Below, one piece after another: positions 32,531-41,999 of a DNA stretch of 64,000 bases. A model generated the notes under the pieces. The model worked only from the letters and a program-made list of their open reading frames with translations. It did not search any database and had not been told where the DNA came from. The position numbers and the translations under genes are program-made. Positions within the stretch are counted from its first letter, which is position 1, and each line of letters begins with the position of its first letter. This stretch comes from CAVOKN01 sp963696505. GTDB taxonomy: Bacteria; Pseudomonadota; Gammaproteobacteria; Burkholderiales; Rhodocyclaceae. The stretch is taken from NCBI GenBank assembly GCA_963696505.1, contig CAVOKN010000030.1, forward strand, positions 1 to 64,000, given 5' to 3'.

Positions 32531-34069
32531 AGGTAGAACTCCCGAGGTTCGATGCCGTAGCTGCCCGGCTCCAGCGCATGCCGGATCTGATAAGCGGCTC
32601 CGTCTTCCGCCGCGGGATCCTCTTTGAGATCGAGGACCAGGGGCGATTCGATGTGCTGTTTGGCCTTGTCCAGAATGACCAGGATGCGCGGCTTGAGGCG
32701 GCGCACACGGTTCTGCTCGACGACCACCGCGACTTCACCGGTGCGCAGTTCGACGAGCGTTCCGACCGGGTAAAGGCCTATGCACTGAATAAATTCGACG
32801 ATCAGGGATTCGGCAAATCGCTTGCCGCGGGACGCATAGAGCTTGCGTAGCACCTGTTCGTTGTCGAGCCCGCGGCGATAGGGCCGATCGTAGGACATGG
32901 CGCAGTAGGTATCGACCAGGCCGGCCATCTCGGCATTGAGGCCGATGTCGCTGCCCGCCAGGCGCCGCGGATAGCCGCTGCCGTCGTAGCGCTCGTGGTG
33001 CCGGGCGGCGATCTGGATCACCTCGGGGGGAATTCCGGCCTGGGTGGCGAGGATCTGGGTGCTGTACTCCACATGGCGCCGCAGCACGGCTCGTTCGCCC
33101 GGCGTCAGGGCGTCGGCCTTCTGGAGCAGACCATCGGGAACGCTGGCCTTGCCCACGTCCTGCAGCAGGCCGGCGACCCCCAGGATGTTGAGGTGGTCAG
33201 GCGGGAGCCCCAGGTGACGGCCGAAAGCCATCAAATGAATCGACACGTCGAGGGCGTGGTCGTAGCTGTAGTTGTCGCTGCGCTTGAGCTTGGACAGCCA
33301 GACCATGGCATCCGGGTTGCGGACCATGCTCTGCACCATCTCGCCGACCGCCTCGCGGATACGTTCCGGCTGGGGCAGCTTGTCCTTGGCCAGTTCGGCG
33401 GAAACGTGGAGCATCAGTTCCTGCGTGCGCGCGAAGGCGCCGCTGGATGCGAGCATTTCCTCTTCGACCGTGGATCGATCCACATACACGGCCTGGCGCG
33501 CAACCTGGATCAGCCGCTGGGGCGGCGCATCGACAATCCCCAGGATCTGCGCAGAAACTGCCCGGTTCGGTTGAAGATTCGGACGAGTCTTCTTCTCCTC
33601 GACCCGTTCCATACGCCCTGTCACCGGCGTCTGGAGCCTTCGTCGCGCCGGCGCGACTTCGGTCATGGTGCCGCGAGGCAGCGGTGCGACGCGGCGCGGC
33701 GCCGGCTGGCTCTTGTTCAACCGACACGTGCGTGGGTGACGGCGGCCGGCGTATCGGAGGCGGCGGACTTGCCTGCGCAACCGTAGCCGAGACGGAACGG
33801 AACAGATCGACCATCGCCCTGCCCTTGCCATCGGACTTGCCCTTGACCCGCGACGGGGGGCCGGCGAACTCGTTGTAAGTGGACTTGGTCCGGTCGACGG
33901 AGACGAAGCTGCAGTATTCCTTCAGTGCTTCGATCTGCCGGTCGTTCGACACCAGGAAGCCCTGCAAGGCAAAGGGCGTGCCGAGCCAGGGGCGGTCCAG
34001 TTCGGCGACGAACATCCCCAGCTTGACATCGTGGGCTGCAACGATTTCCAGCATTCTTGGCACCGTCAT
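32527..34069 (-). CDS. DUF3391 HD-GYP domain protein (one frameshift)
   Basis: About 513 residues after joining two frames near 33.7 kb. N-terminal DUF3391 (VKLGMFVAELDRPWLGTPF, then the SNDRQIEALKEYCSFVSVD pattern) is followed by a Pro-rich linker and an HD-GYP domain with HHERYDGSGYP and DTYCAMSYDRPYR. In the HD position the sequence is LLQDVGK, so the usual histidine of HD is Gln; activity is therefore uncertain. The start is ambiguous: ATG at 34069 or 34054, or a GTG at 34093, none with a strong ribosome-binding site. It is first in the signalling block and overlaps the EAL gene by 4 nt. Confidence 0.82.
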
Positions 34070-34154
34070 AGCGGCGGACCGGCCGGCCGCCACCCGCCCT
34101 ACAACGGCAGCACTGCTAGGTTCTGAAGACCAGGGGTTGCCGGGCCGTGCCGGT

Positions 34155-34556
34155 TCAGCGCGGCTTAAGCTCCAGAACCGCGCCGGTGCCGGCGGGAGCG
34201 GAGCGGGCTTCCATCAGCTCCATCGCCTTGAGGAACTCGCCTTGCAGGCGCAGCATGGTGCTGGCCGCGTCGGGTGCGTAGAAGACCACATCGAAAGGCA
34301 CCGGCTGATCGAGGCCGCTGCGCTCGCCGGGAGCGAAATTCTGCCAGGTCAGTTCGATCTCGCGCCGCGCCTCGCGATGGAGGAAGTTGAACTCGCCGGC
34401 CTCGACGATGGCCAGGTACTGCATGCTGCGGATCGGGACGAAGACGAAGGCGTCGGGGCTGCGCGTGAGCAGGATGCGGCTCAGGTTGTAGGTGCGTGCC
34501 GGCATGCTGCGGCGCACCCGCGCCAGTTCCGGCCCCCGGTAAAAGGTTTCACGCAT
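34155..34556 (-). CDS. Conserved hypothetical protein downstream of cbbR
   Basis: 133 residues, starting MRETFYRGPEL. The ATG overlaps the last codons of cbbR (8-nt overlap, ATGCGTGA), so it is probably translated from the same transcript. It has no membrane segment or signal peptide. The sequence has alternating beta/alpha character (VFVPIRSMQYLAIVEAGEFNF, FDVVFYAPDAAS). I do not recognise the family. Its coupling to cbbR suggests a link to carbon-fixation control, but that is inference only. Confidence 0.7.
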   Translation of the reverse strand: MRETFYRGPELARVRRSMPARTYNLSRILLTRSPDAFVFVPIRSMQYLAIVEAGEFNFLHREARREIELTWQNFAPGERSGLDQPVPFDVVFYAPDAASTMLRLQGEFLKAMELMEARSAPAGTGAVLELKPR

Positions 34557-35514
34557 GCGTGCCACGGGATTTCCTGCGCGGTAATCCGGCCACTTGCGGC
34601 AGCCCCACCGCTTCAGCGATGAGCGGTGCGCCGTGGGCCAGCAGAAACTCGCGGAAGGATGCGGCCACCGGCGACAGGCGCTTGTCCTGCAGTTGCACCA
34701 CATACCAGCGCCGCATCACCGGAAGGCCGTCCACCCGCAGGCAGGCCAGCCGCCCCGCAGTCATTTCCAGACCCACCGTGTGCTGGGAGATGAAAGCGAT
34801 ACCCATGTTGGCCATCACCGCCTGCTTGATCGTCTCGTTGCTGGCGAACTCCATGGTCTGCACCGAACGGATCCCGTGTTCCGCAAGGAAGCGCTCCATG
34901 GCGCTGAGGGTACCGGAGCCGGGTTCGCGAACCAGCAACACCTCGCCCGCCAGCCGCTGCGGATCGATGCGCTTGAGTTGCGCCAGCGGATGTTCGGGCG
35001 CCGCGATGATCACCAGCGGGTGGTCGGCAAAGGCTTCGGCGCGGGTGGCGATGTCCTGCGGCGGGCGGCCCATGATGGCGAGGTCGATCTGGTTGTCGGC
35101 AAGTTGCTGCACGATCACCTCCCGGTTCTGGGCGGTGAGGCGGATCTCGATCTCGGTATGAAGGGCGCGGAAGTTCGCCAGCAGGCGCGGCGCGAAATAC
35201 TTGGCGGTGCTGACCACGCCGAGCACCAGCCGCCCGCTGCGCAGGCCCTTGAGGGCATCGAACGCCGCCTCGGCTTCGCGCAACTGCTGCGCCACCACCC
35301 GCGCGTGGCGCGCCAGTTCGGTGCCGGCGGCAGTGAGGAAGACCTTCTTGCCGATCTGCTCGGTGAGCGGCAGGCCGACGGTTTCTTCGAGCTGGCGCAC
35401 CTGCATGGACACCGCCGGCTGGCTCAGGTGCAGTTCTTCGGCGGCGCGGGAAAAGGAAAGCAGGCGAGCCACCGCCTCGAACACCTTGAGCTGGCGCAAG
35501 GTGACGTTTTTCAT
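34549..35514 (-). CDS. cbbR: LysR-type regulator of the RuBisCO operon
   Basis: 321 residues. An N-terminal winged helix-turn-helix of LysR type (LRQLKVFEAVARLLSFSRAA, HLSQPAVSMQVRQLEE) precedes an effector-binding domain typical of CbbR (LGVVSTAKYFAPRLLANF, IMGRPP). It is divergent from cbbL with a 137-bp intergenic region that carries candidate operators (35547-35596). CbbR proteins activate the cbb operon in response to metabolites such as RuBP, PEP or NADPH; which one applies here cannot be seen. Confidence 0.93.
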   Translation of the reverse strand: MKNVTLRQLKVFEAVARLLSFSRAAEELHLSQPAVSMQVRQLEETVGLPLTEQIGKKVFLTAAGTELARHARVVAQQLREAEAAFDALKGLRSGRLVLGVVSTAKYFAPRLLANFRALHTEIEIRLTAQNREVIVQQLADNQIDLAIMGRPPQDIATRAEAFADHPLVIIAAPEHPLAQLKRIDPQRLAGEVLLVREPGSGTLSAMERFLAEHGIRSVQTMEFASNETIKQAVMANMGIAFISQHTVGLEMTAGRLACLRVDGLPVMRRWYVVQLQDKRLSPVAASFREFLLAHGAPLIAEAVGLPQVAGLPRRKSRGTHA

Positions 35515-35546
35515 GGGCTTGCGGGGCGCGGAAGGGGAGTTCGGAC

Positions 35547-35596
35547 CATAACCCCCATCTTATCGTGCCTATCAAAAAAATTGACTGTCGGTTATG
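35547..35596 (+). promoter_or_regulatory. Candidate CbbR operator and cbbL promoter region
   Basis: The cbbR-cbbL intergenic region holds ATAA-N8-TTAT (35548-35563). A larger inverted pair, CATAACC (35547-35553) and GGTTATG (35590-35596), lies 36 bp apart. A TTGACT at 35581-35586 could be a -35 box for cbbL; no convincing -10 at ideal spacing was found. LysR-type regulators bind such dyads between divergent genes. Confidence 0.5.
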
Positions 35597-35651
35597 CAAG
35601 GGCACAGCTAAAGTGCGGCCCACATTTCGCAGTCACATGAGGAGCGCAAAC

Positions 35652-37074
35652 ATGGCAGTCAAGACCTACAACGCTGGCGTCAAGGAATATCGCCAGACCT
35701 ATTGGACCCCGGACTACACCCCGCTGGATACCGACCTCCTGGCATGTTTCAAGATCACCCCGCAGCCCGGCGTGCCGCGCGAAGAGGTGGCTGCTGCGGT
35801 GGCTGCCGAATCGTCAACCGGTACCTGGACCACGGTGTGGACCGACCTGCTGACCGATCTGGACTACTACAAGGGCCGCGCCTACCGCATCGAAGACGTG
35901 CCCGGCGACGACACCTGCTTCTACGCATTCGTGGCCTACCCGATCGACCTGTTCGAAGAAGGCTCCGTGGTTAACGTGCTGACCTCGCTGGTCGGTAACG
36001 TGTTCGGCTTCAAGGCGCTGCGCGCCCTGCGTCTGGAAGACGTGCGCTTCCCCATCGCTTACGTCAAAACCTGCGGCGGTCCGCCCCAGGGTATCCAGGT
36101 CGAGCGCGACATTTTCAACAAGTATGGCCGCGCCCTGCTTGGGTTGCACCATCAAGCCGAAACTCGGTCTGTCCGCCAAGAACTACGGCCGCGCCGTGTA
36201 CGAGTGCCTGCGCGGCGGTCTGGACCTGACCAAGGACGACGAAAACGTCAACAGCCAGCCCTTCATGCGTTGGCGTAACCGTTTCGAATTCGTCGTTGAA
36301 GCCTGCCAGAAGGCGGAGCGCGAGACCGGCGAGCGCAAGGGCCACTACCTGAACGTGACCGCGCCGACCCCGGAAGAGATGTACAAACGTGCCGAGTTCG
36401 CGAAAGAGCTGGGCGCACCGATCATCATGCACGACTACCTGACTGGCGGTCTGACCGCCAACACGGGTCTGGCCAACTGGTGCCGCAACAACGGCATGTT
36501 GCTGCACATCCACCGCGCCATGCACGCCGTGCTCGACCGCAACCCGCACCACGGTATTCACTTCCGCGTGCTGACCAAGGTGCTGCGCCTGTCGGGTGGT
36601 GACCACCTGCACTCGGGTACCGTTGTGGGCAAGCTGGAGGGCGACCGCGAAGCGACCTTGGGCTGGATCGACACCATGCGTGAGAAGTTCATCAAGGAAG
36701 ATCGTTCGCGCGGCCTGTTCTTCGATCAGGACTGGGGTTCCATGCCTGGCGTGTTCCCCGTCGCGTCCGGCGGCATCCACGTGTGGCACATGCCGGCACT
36801 GGTTGCCATCTTCGGCGACGACGCCTGCCTGCAGTTCGGCGGCGGCACACTCGGCCATCCGTGGGGCAACGCCGCTGGCGCTGCTGCCAACCGCGTGGCG
36901 CTCGAAGCCTGCGTCCAGGCCCGTAACGAAGGCCGTCAGATCGAAAAAGAAGGCAAGGACGTCCTGACTGCCGCCGCTGCGCACAGCCCGGAACTGAAAA
37001 TCGCCATGGAAACGTGGAAAGAGATCAAGTTCGAATTCGACACCGTCGACAAGCTGGACGTCGCCCACAAGTAA
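35652..37074 (+). CDS. cbbL: RuBisCO large subunit, form IA (one-base frameshift)
   Basis: 473 residues after removing one G from GGG at 36141-36143; uncorrected, the frame ends within about 50 codons of the shift. It starts ATG with AGGAG upstream. Sequence matches green-type form IA: TDLLACFKITPQPGVPREE, KTCGGPPQGIQVERD, then GCTIKPKLGLSAKNYGRA. The carbamylated-lysine loop reads GGLDLTKDDE, where most family members have F in place of the L before TK. GTVVGKLEGDRE (loop 6) and SGGIHVWHMP are intact. Reaction: carboxylation or oxygenation of ribulose-1,5-bisphosphate. Gene order cbbL-S-Q-O is the IAq type. Confidence 0.93.
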
Positions 37075-37077
37075 TCA

Positions 37078-37183
37078 GGATTCAGGATTCGGAGACCAGG
37101 ATTCAGGGAAGGCGCCCGGCGCAGCCGCACCACCCCTGATCCCTGGACCCTGACCCCTGGCCTCTAATCTGAAAGGAAAAGAA
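37078..37183. repeat. Heptamer-repeat spacer between cbbL and cbbS
   Basis: The left side carries CAGGATTCAGGATT-like units and the right side the complementary orientation (CCCTGATCCCTGG, CCCTGACCCC), so the spacer can fold back on itself. Related spacers occur between cbbQ and cbbO, around the S23 gene and between pyk and fba. Confidence 0.6.
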
Positions 37184-37540
37184 ATGTCTGAAGTCATGGA
37201 TTACAAGAGCCGCGTGTCGGATCCCGCGAGCCGCAAGTTCGAAACCTTCTCCTACCTGCCCGCGATGAGCGCCGAGCAGATCAAGAAGCAGGTCGAGTTC
37301 CTGGTCAAAAAAGGCTGGAACCCGGCGATTGAGCACACCGAACCCGCGCACCTGCAGGATTCCTACTGGTACATGTGGAAACTGCCGATGTTCGGCGAAA
37401 CCGATGTGAACAAAGTGCTGGCCGAAGCCGCGGCCTGCCACAAGGCCAACCCGGATAACCACGTCCGTCTGATTGGCTACAACAACTTCAATCAGTCCCA
37501 GGGCGCGTCGATGGTGATTTACCGCGGCAAGACAGTTTAA
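37184..37540 (+). CDS. cbbS: RuBisCO small subunit, form IA
   Basis: 118 residues with the small-subunit core: FETFSYLPAMSAEQIKKQV, NPAIEHTEP, YWYMWKLPMFGETDVNKVL and VRLIGYNNFNQSQGASMVIYR in pattern. It has an AAAGGA-type ribosome-binding site. It lies 109 bp after cbbL, a spacer containing heptamer repeats, and is followed by an intrinsic terminator. It assembles with CbbL as L8S8. Confidence 0.96.
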   Translation: MSEVMDYKSRVSDPASRKFETFSYLPAMSAEQIKKQVEFLVKKGWNPAIEHTEPAHLQDSYWYMWKLPMFGETDVNKVLAEAAACHKANPDNHVRLIGYNNFNQSQGASMVIYRGKTV

Positions 37541-37565
37541 GTCGCGGCGGGGATAACCTGCGAAG

Positions 37566-37600
37566 GCCCCGCCACCGAAAGGTGACGGGGCTTTTTCTTT
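37566..37600 (+). terminator. Intrinsic terminator after cbbS
   Basis: Stem GCCCCGCCACC (37566-37576), GAAA loop, complementary arm (37581-37591, one mismatch), then CTTTTTC. It would partly stop transcription after cbbLS, consistent with far greater demand for RuBisCO than for its activases. Confidence 0.8.
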
Positions 37601-37685
37601 CTGAGCCGCGAGCCGAAAGCCGAGGGCAGCATGGTTCACACTCTCGATTCCCGACTCTCCACTCTCGACTAACCAAGGATTGAGC

Positions 37686-38489
37686 ATGAGCAACATCGTT
37701 GATCAGTACCGCATTACCCAAGAGCCCTATTACCGTCCCGTTGCCGACGAAGTCGAGCTGTTTGAAGCCGCCTATTCCGTGCGCATGCCGATGATGCTGA
37801 AAGGCCCGACCGGCTGCGGCAAGACGCGCTTCGTCGAATACATGGCACACAAGCTCGACAAGCCGCTGATCACCGTCGCGTGTAACGAAGACATGACCGC
37901 TTCCGACCTGGTTGGCCGCTTCCTTCTGTCGGCTTCGGGCACCGAGTGGCAGGACGGCCCGCTGGCCATCGCTGCACGCCATGGCGCTATCTGCTATCTG
38001 GATGAAGTGGTCGAAGCGCGTCAGGACACCACCGTCGTCATCCACCCGCTCACCGACAACCGTCGCGTGCTGCCGCTGGAGAAGAAGGGCGAACTGGTGC
38101 GTGCCCACGCGGACTTCCAGATTGTCATCTCCTACAACCCGGGCTACCAGAGCCTGATGAAGGATCTGAAGCAATCCACCAAGCAGCGCTTCGGCGCCCT
38201 GGATTTCAACTACCCCGACCACGCCATTGAAACCGAAATAGTCACCCACGAATCCGGCGTCACCGCAGAAATTGCGGGCAAACTGGTGTCGATCGCCGAA
38301 CGCTCGCGCAACCTCAAGGGCCACGGTCTCGATGAAGGTTTGTCCACCCGCATGCTGATCTACGCAGGGTCGCTGATCGCCAAGGGCGTCAGCCCGCACG
38401 CCGCTTGCCGTGTGGCCTTGGTGCGCCCGATTACGGATGATCCGGACATGCGCGACGCGCTGGATGCCGCGGTGACGACGTTCTTCTAA
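37686..38489 (+). CDS. cbbQ: RuBisCO activase AAA+ subunit CbbQ
   Basis: 267 residues from the ATG at 37686, behind an AAGGA at good spacing; an upstream TTG at 37680 is less likely. It is a MoxR-type AAA+ ATPase with Walker A GPTGCGKT, Walker B ICYLDEVVEA, and SYNPGYQSL followed by RFGALDF. CbbQ forms hexamers that, with the adaptor CbbO, remove inhibitory sugar phosphates from form I RuBisCO. It lies 145 bp after cbbS, beyond the terminator. Confidence 0.94.
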   Translation: MSNIVDQYRITQEPYYRPVADEVELFEAAYSVRMPMMLKGPTGCGKTRFVEYMAHKLDKPLITVACNEDMTASDLVGRFLLSASGTEWQDGPLAIAARHGAICYLDEVVEARQDTTVVIHPLTDNRRVLPLEKKGELVRAHADFQIVISYNPGYQSLMKDLKQSTKQRFGALDFNYPDHAIETEIVTHESGVTAEIAGKLVSIAERSRNLKGHGLDEGLSTRMLIYAGSLIAKGVSPHAACRVALVRPITDDPDMRDALDAAVTTFF

Positions 38490-38626
38490 TGCCAGGGATC
38501 AGGCGCCAGGACTCAGGGATCAGGGATCAGGGAAAGAGCGGGCAAAGCCCGCGCACTTGAAACCACGCGGCCAAAGGCCGTACCAACCTTGACCCCCGTC
38601 CCCTGAATCCTGACCCCTGAATAGCC
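38490..38626. repeat. Heptamer-repeat spacer between cbbQ and cbbO
   Basis: Left half: repeated CAGGGATCAGG / AGGACTCAGGG units. Right half: the opposite orientation (CCCCTGAATCCTGACCCC). Between them lie two short GC stems (GCGGGC/GCCCGC and GGCC-AAA-GGCC). The arrangement is an imperfect inverted repeat of about 130 bp. Confidence 0.6.
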
Positions 38627-40969
38627 ATGTCCATCAAACTCGAAGACTACGCAGAACTTCTCGAAGGGCTTGCGCCGCACAGCCAGGAAGTGCTGCATAA
38701 CCACTGGCACGACGCGACCAAGGTGTTTTCGCCGCGCGGGCTGGACACCTATCTGAAAGGCGCGGCGGCGATTCGCGGGCTGGGTCGCGGCGATTCCCTG
38801 GTCGAGGCGTGGATCGAAAACGCGCCGCAGGTGGCCAAGGAAGTCAGCGAAGACGTCATCGGCGAACTGATTACCGCGTCGCTGTCCCTTGCTTCGCGTA
38901 CCTCAGGCTCAGTGATCGAGTTGTTGCTGGCCACTGCGCCGACGGCGGCGAATCGACTCGGCGACGCGCAGCTGTTCATGAATTACCTGCAATTCATCAA
39001 CACGCTGATTGCGCAGGCCCCGCGCGGCGTGCGGCCGATGCTCGACAAGTTGGAAGTGTTATTTCAGCACCTGACATTGGGCGGTTTGCGCCGTTGGGCG
39101 CTGTGGGGCGCGCACGCCCACCGTACCAACTACCAAGAGCAGATTGCCTATTTCAACCTCGATTCGAAAGAGTCGATGGCGATGCTGCAAAAAGAGCGCA
39201 AGGGCACGCTGCTGGTTGATGTGCAGCGCCGCATCAACATGTATCTGCGCGCATTGTGGGCGCGCGACTTTTTCATGCGCCCGACTTCCGGCGACTTTGA
39301 ATCGCGAGAAGGCTATAAGCCCTACATCGAAGATTACTTGTTGCATCTGCCGGATGCATTCGACGACTTTGCGCCACAGGGTGCGGCGCCTGTCCACGGC
39401 CTGGAACTGTATCGCGCGACCGCCGCGCACTGCGCCGCGCACGTGGTCGAAACCAAGCAGCCGATTTCTGCTGAAGCGCTGAACCCGATGCAGATGGCGG
39501 TGATTTCGGTAATCGAAGACGCGCGCGTTGAAGCCTTGTCAATCCGCCGTTTCCCCGGCCTGAAGCAGATTTGGGCCAAGCTGCACACGGCTACGCCTGC
39601 GCAGACCAAGACCTGCGGCGATTACCTCAACCGCCTGGCGCGCGCCCTGCTCGACGACAGCTATGTGGACGACGAGGCGTGGATCGCCGAAGGCCGCGCG
39701 CTGTTTGCGCTGGCACAGGACAAACTGGACGACAACCACACCGCGTGGGAAATCGGCGTCCAGCTGGCGCACAGCCTGTCGCAAAAACGCATCCCGTTCA
39801 ACCCGCGCACCGACCTGCTCGACGCGCCGTATCGCGACGACAACCGCTATTTCTGGGAATTCGAAGAATTCGATTTCAACAAGGCCGCCAACGCCGGTTA
39901 CGACACCATCAAACAGGTTCGCAAGAACGTGAACGTGATGGAAATGGCGAACGAGATTGAAGTCGAAAATGCGGGCGACGATGCGCAGGAAATCTGGGTG
40001 CTCTCGACCGAGCTCTTTCCGTATGAAGACATGGGTAAGAGCTTCAACGAAATGGAAGGCAAGGAGCCGGTCTCCGATCCCTACCATTACTCGGAATGGG
40101 ATTACCAGATCCAGCTGGAGCGCCCGGCCTGGGCGACGGTGCTCGAAAAGCGCGCGAAGTCCGGCGATCTGCAAATCGTCAACGACATCACCGCGCAGTA
40201 CAAGCGCGAAATCCACCGCATGAAGTTCCTGCTCAATGCCATGCAGCCGCAGGGTGTGCAGCGCATTCGCAAACTCGAAGACGGCGACGAAATCGACATC
40301 AACGCGGCGATCCAGAGCTTGATGGACATTCGTCTGGGCAAGCAGCCCGACCCGCGCATCATGATGCGCAGCGTGCGAAGAACGCGTGATTTTTCGATCC
40401 TCGTGCTGCTCGATTTGTCAGAATCGACCAACGAGACCGTGCAGGATCAGGAATACTCGGTACGCGAGCTGACGCAGCAGGCGTGCGTGTTGCTGGCCGA
40501 TGCGATCAGCAAGGTCGGCGACCCGTTCGCCATACACGGCTTCTGTTCGGACGGCCGCCACGACGTCGAGTATTATCGCTTCAAGGACTTTGACCAGAAC
40601 TGGGATGAAACGCCGAAGGCCAAACTTGCCGGCATGACTGGCCAGCTTTCCACCCGCATGGGCGCGGCCATCCGCCACGCGGGTCATCACTTGAAACTGC
40701 AGCGCTCGGCAAAAAAACTGCTGATCGTGATTACCGACGGCGAACCGGCCGACATCGATGTACGGGACCCGCAATACCTGCGCTACGATTCGAAAAAGGC
40801 GGTGGAAGAAGTCGCCAAGCATGGCGTCATCACCTACTGCATGAGCCTGGACCCGCGCGCCGACCAGTATGTGTCGCGCATCTTCGGCGCCAGGAACTAC
40901 ATGATCGTCGATCACGTGGAACGACTGCCGGAACGGCTTCCGCTTCTATACGCCGGACTGACCCGCTAG
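38627..40969 (+). CDS. cbbO: RuBisCO activase adaptor CbbO (von Willebrand A domain)
   Basis: 780 residues. A long helical N-terminal region with tryptophan- and aspartate-rich segments precedes a C-terminal VWA domain (about 580-780) with the MIDAS motif DLSES and VITDGEPADIDVRD. This is the CbbO/NorD-type architecture: the VWA domain contacts RuBisCO, and the N-terminal region binds the CbbQ hexamer. No frameshift was seen. It is co-directional with cbbQ. Confidence 0.93.
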   Translation: MSIKLEDYAELLEGLAPHSQEVLHNHWHDATKVFSPRGLDTYLKGAAAIRGLGRGDSLVEAWIENAPQVAKEVSEDVIGELITASLSLASRTSGSVIELLLATAPTAANRLGDAQLFMNYLQFINTLIAQAPRGVRPMLDKLEVLFQHLTLGGLRRWALWGAHAHRTNYQEQIAYFNLDSKESMAMLQKERKGTLLVDVQRRINMYLRALWARDFFMRPTSGDFESREGYKPYIEDYLLHLPDAFDDFAPQGAAPVHGLELYRATAAHCAAHVVETKQPISAEALNPMQMAVISVIEDARVEALSIRRFPGLKQIWAKLHTATPAQTKTCGDYLNRLARALLDDSYVDDEAWIAEGRALFALAQDKLDDNHTAWEIGVQLAHSLSQKRIPFNPRTDLLDAPYRDDNRYFWEFEEFDFNKAANAGYDTIKQVRKNVNVMEMANEIEVENAGDDAQEIWVLSTELFPYEDMGKSFNEMEGKEPVSDPYHYSEWDYQIQLERPAWATVLEKRAKSGDLQIVNDITAQYKREIHRMKFLLNAMQPQGVQRIRKLEDGDEIDINAAIQSLMDIRLGKQPDPRIMMRSVRRTRDFSILVLLDLSESTNETVQDQEYSVRELTQQACVLLADAISKVGDPFAIHGFCSDGRHDVEYYRFKDFDQNWDETPKAKLAGMTGQLSTRMGAAIRHAGHHLKLQRSAKKLLIVITDGEPADIDVRDPQYLRYDSKKAVEEVAKHGVITYCMSLDPRADQYVSRIFGARNYMIVDHVERLPERLPLLYAGLTR

Positions 40970-41031
40970 GCCGGGGATCGATCCAGGAACACCGGCATTC
41001 GCTCTAATCAACTACCAGAGAAGGAGACAGC

Positions 41032-41904
41032 ATGTCCGCCAAGCATCCCGTCGTCGCCATCACCGGTTCCAGCGGTGCCGGCACCAGCACCGTCACCAGC
41101 AGCTTTCAGCACATTTTTCGCCGCGAGAGCATCAACGCCGTCACCATCGAGGGTGACAGCTTCCACCGCCACGACCGCGAGGCGATGAAGAAGGCGGTGG
41201 CGGATGCGGAGGCTGCAGGCCAGCGTCCGCCGACCCACTTCGGTCCCGAGGCGAACCTGCTGAACGAACTGCAGAATCTGTTCAAGACCTACGGTGAGAC
41301 GGGAACGGGCAAGCGCCGCTACTACGTACACGACCACGACGAATCGCAGGTCCGGGGCGTCGCGCCCGGCAAGTTCACCGACTGGGAAGACCTGCCCGGC
41401 GGCAGCGATGTGTTGTTCTACGAAGGCCTGCACGGCGGCTACAAGGACGACACCGTGGACGTGGCGCGCTACGCCGACCTGCTGGTGGGCGTGGTGCCCA
41501 TCGTGAACCTGGAATGGATACAGAAGATCCACCGCGACATGAAGGCCCGCGGCTATTCCCTGGAGGCGGTGACCCACACCATCCTGCGCCGCATGCACGA
41601 TTACGTGCATCACATCACGCCGCAGTTCTCCCGCACCCACATCAACTTCCAGCGCGTGGCGGTGGTGGACACCTCCAACCCGTTCATCGCCCGCGACATC
41701 CCGACGCTGGACGAGTCGCTGGTGGTGATCCGCTACCGCGATCCCCACGGCATCGATTTCCCCTACCTGCTGAACATGATCCACGACTCCTTCATGTCGC
41801 GGCCCAACTGCCTCGTGGTGCCGGGGGGCAAGATGGAACTGGCGATCCAGCTCGTGCTGACGCCGCAGATCCTGCAGATGATCGAGAAGCGCAAGCGGGG
41901 CTGA
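41032..41904 (+). CDS. cbbP: Phosphoribulokinase
   Basis: 290 residues, the usual length of the proteobacterial octameric enzyme. P-loop GSSGAGTST (residues 12-20), IEGDSFHR, YEGLHGGYKD and VDTSNPFIARDIP are typical. It phosphorylates ribulose 5-phosphate to RuBP with ATP. AGAAGGAGA gives a strong ribosome-binding site. It lies 62 bp after cbbO. Confidence 0.96.
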   Translation: MSAKHPVVAITGSSGAGTSTVTSSFQHIFRRESINAVTIEGDSFHRHDREAMKKAVADAEAAGQRPPTHFGPEANLLNELQNLFKTYGETGTGKRRYYVHDHDESQVRGVAPGKFTDWEDLPGGSDVLFYEGLHGGYKDDTVDVARYADLLVGVVPIVNLEWIQKIHRDMKARGYSLEAVTHTILRRMHDYVHHITPQFSRTHINFQRVAVVDTSNPFIARDIPTLDESLVVIRYRDPHGIDFPYLLNMIHDSFMSRPNCLVVPGGKMELAIQLVLTPQILQMIEKRKRG

Positions 41905-41952
41905 AGCCCAGCGCCATAAAGCAATTCGATTCAACTCAAACCGCCCGGCTTA

Positions 41953-41972
41953 GGCGATAATTTCGCCTTTTT
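41953..41972 (+). terminator. Weak hairpin with T-tract between cbbP and cbbT
   Basis: A 5-bp stem (GGCGA/TCGCC) is followed by TTTTT. The stem is short, so termination would be partial at best. The overlapping GATAAT could instead be a -10 box for cbbT. Confidence 0.3.
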
Positions 41973-41999
41973 GCTGGGCAGCATTACTTGGGAGCCCCT

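Noticed and set aside
36124..37074. A separate truncated cbbL starting at 36124
   Set aside because: The ATG has no ribosome-binding site and lies inside the RuBisCO fold; the two parts join perfectly once one G is removed.
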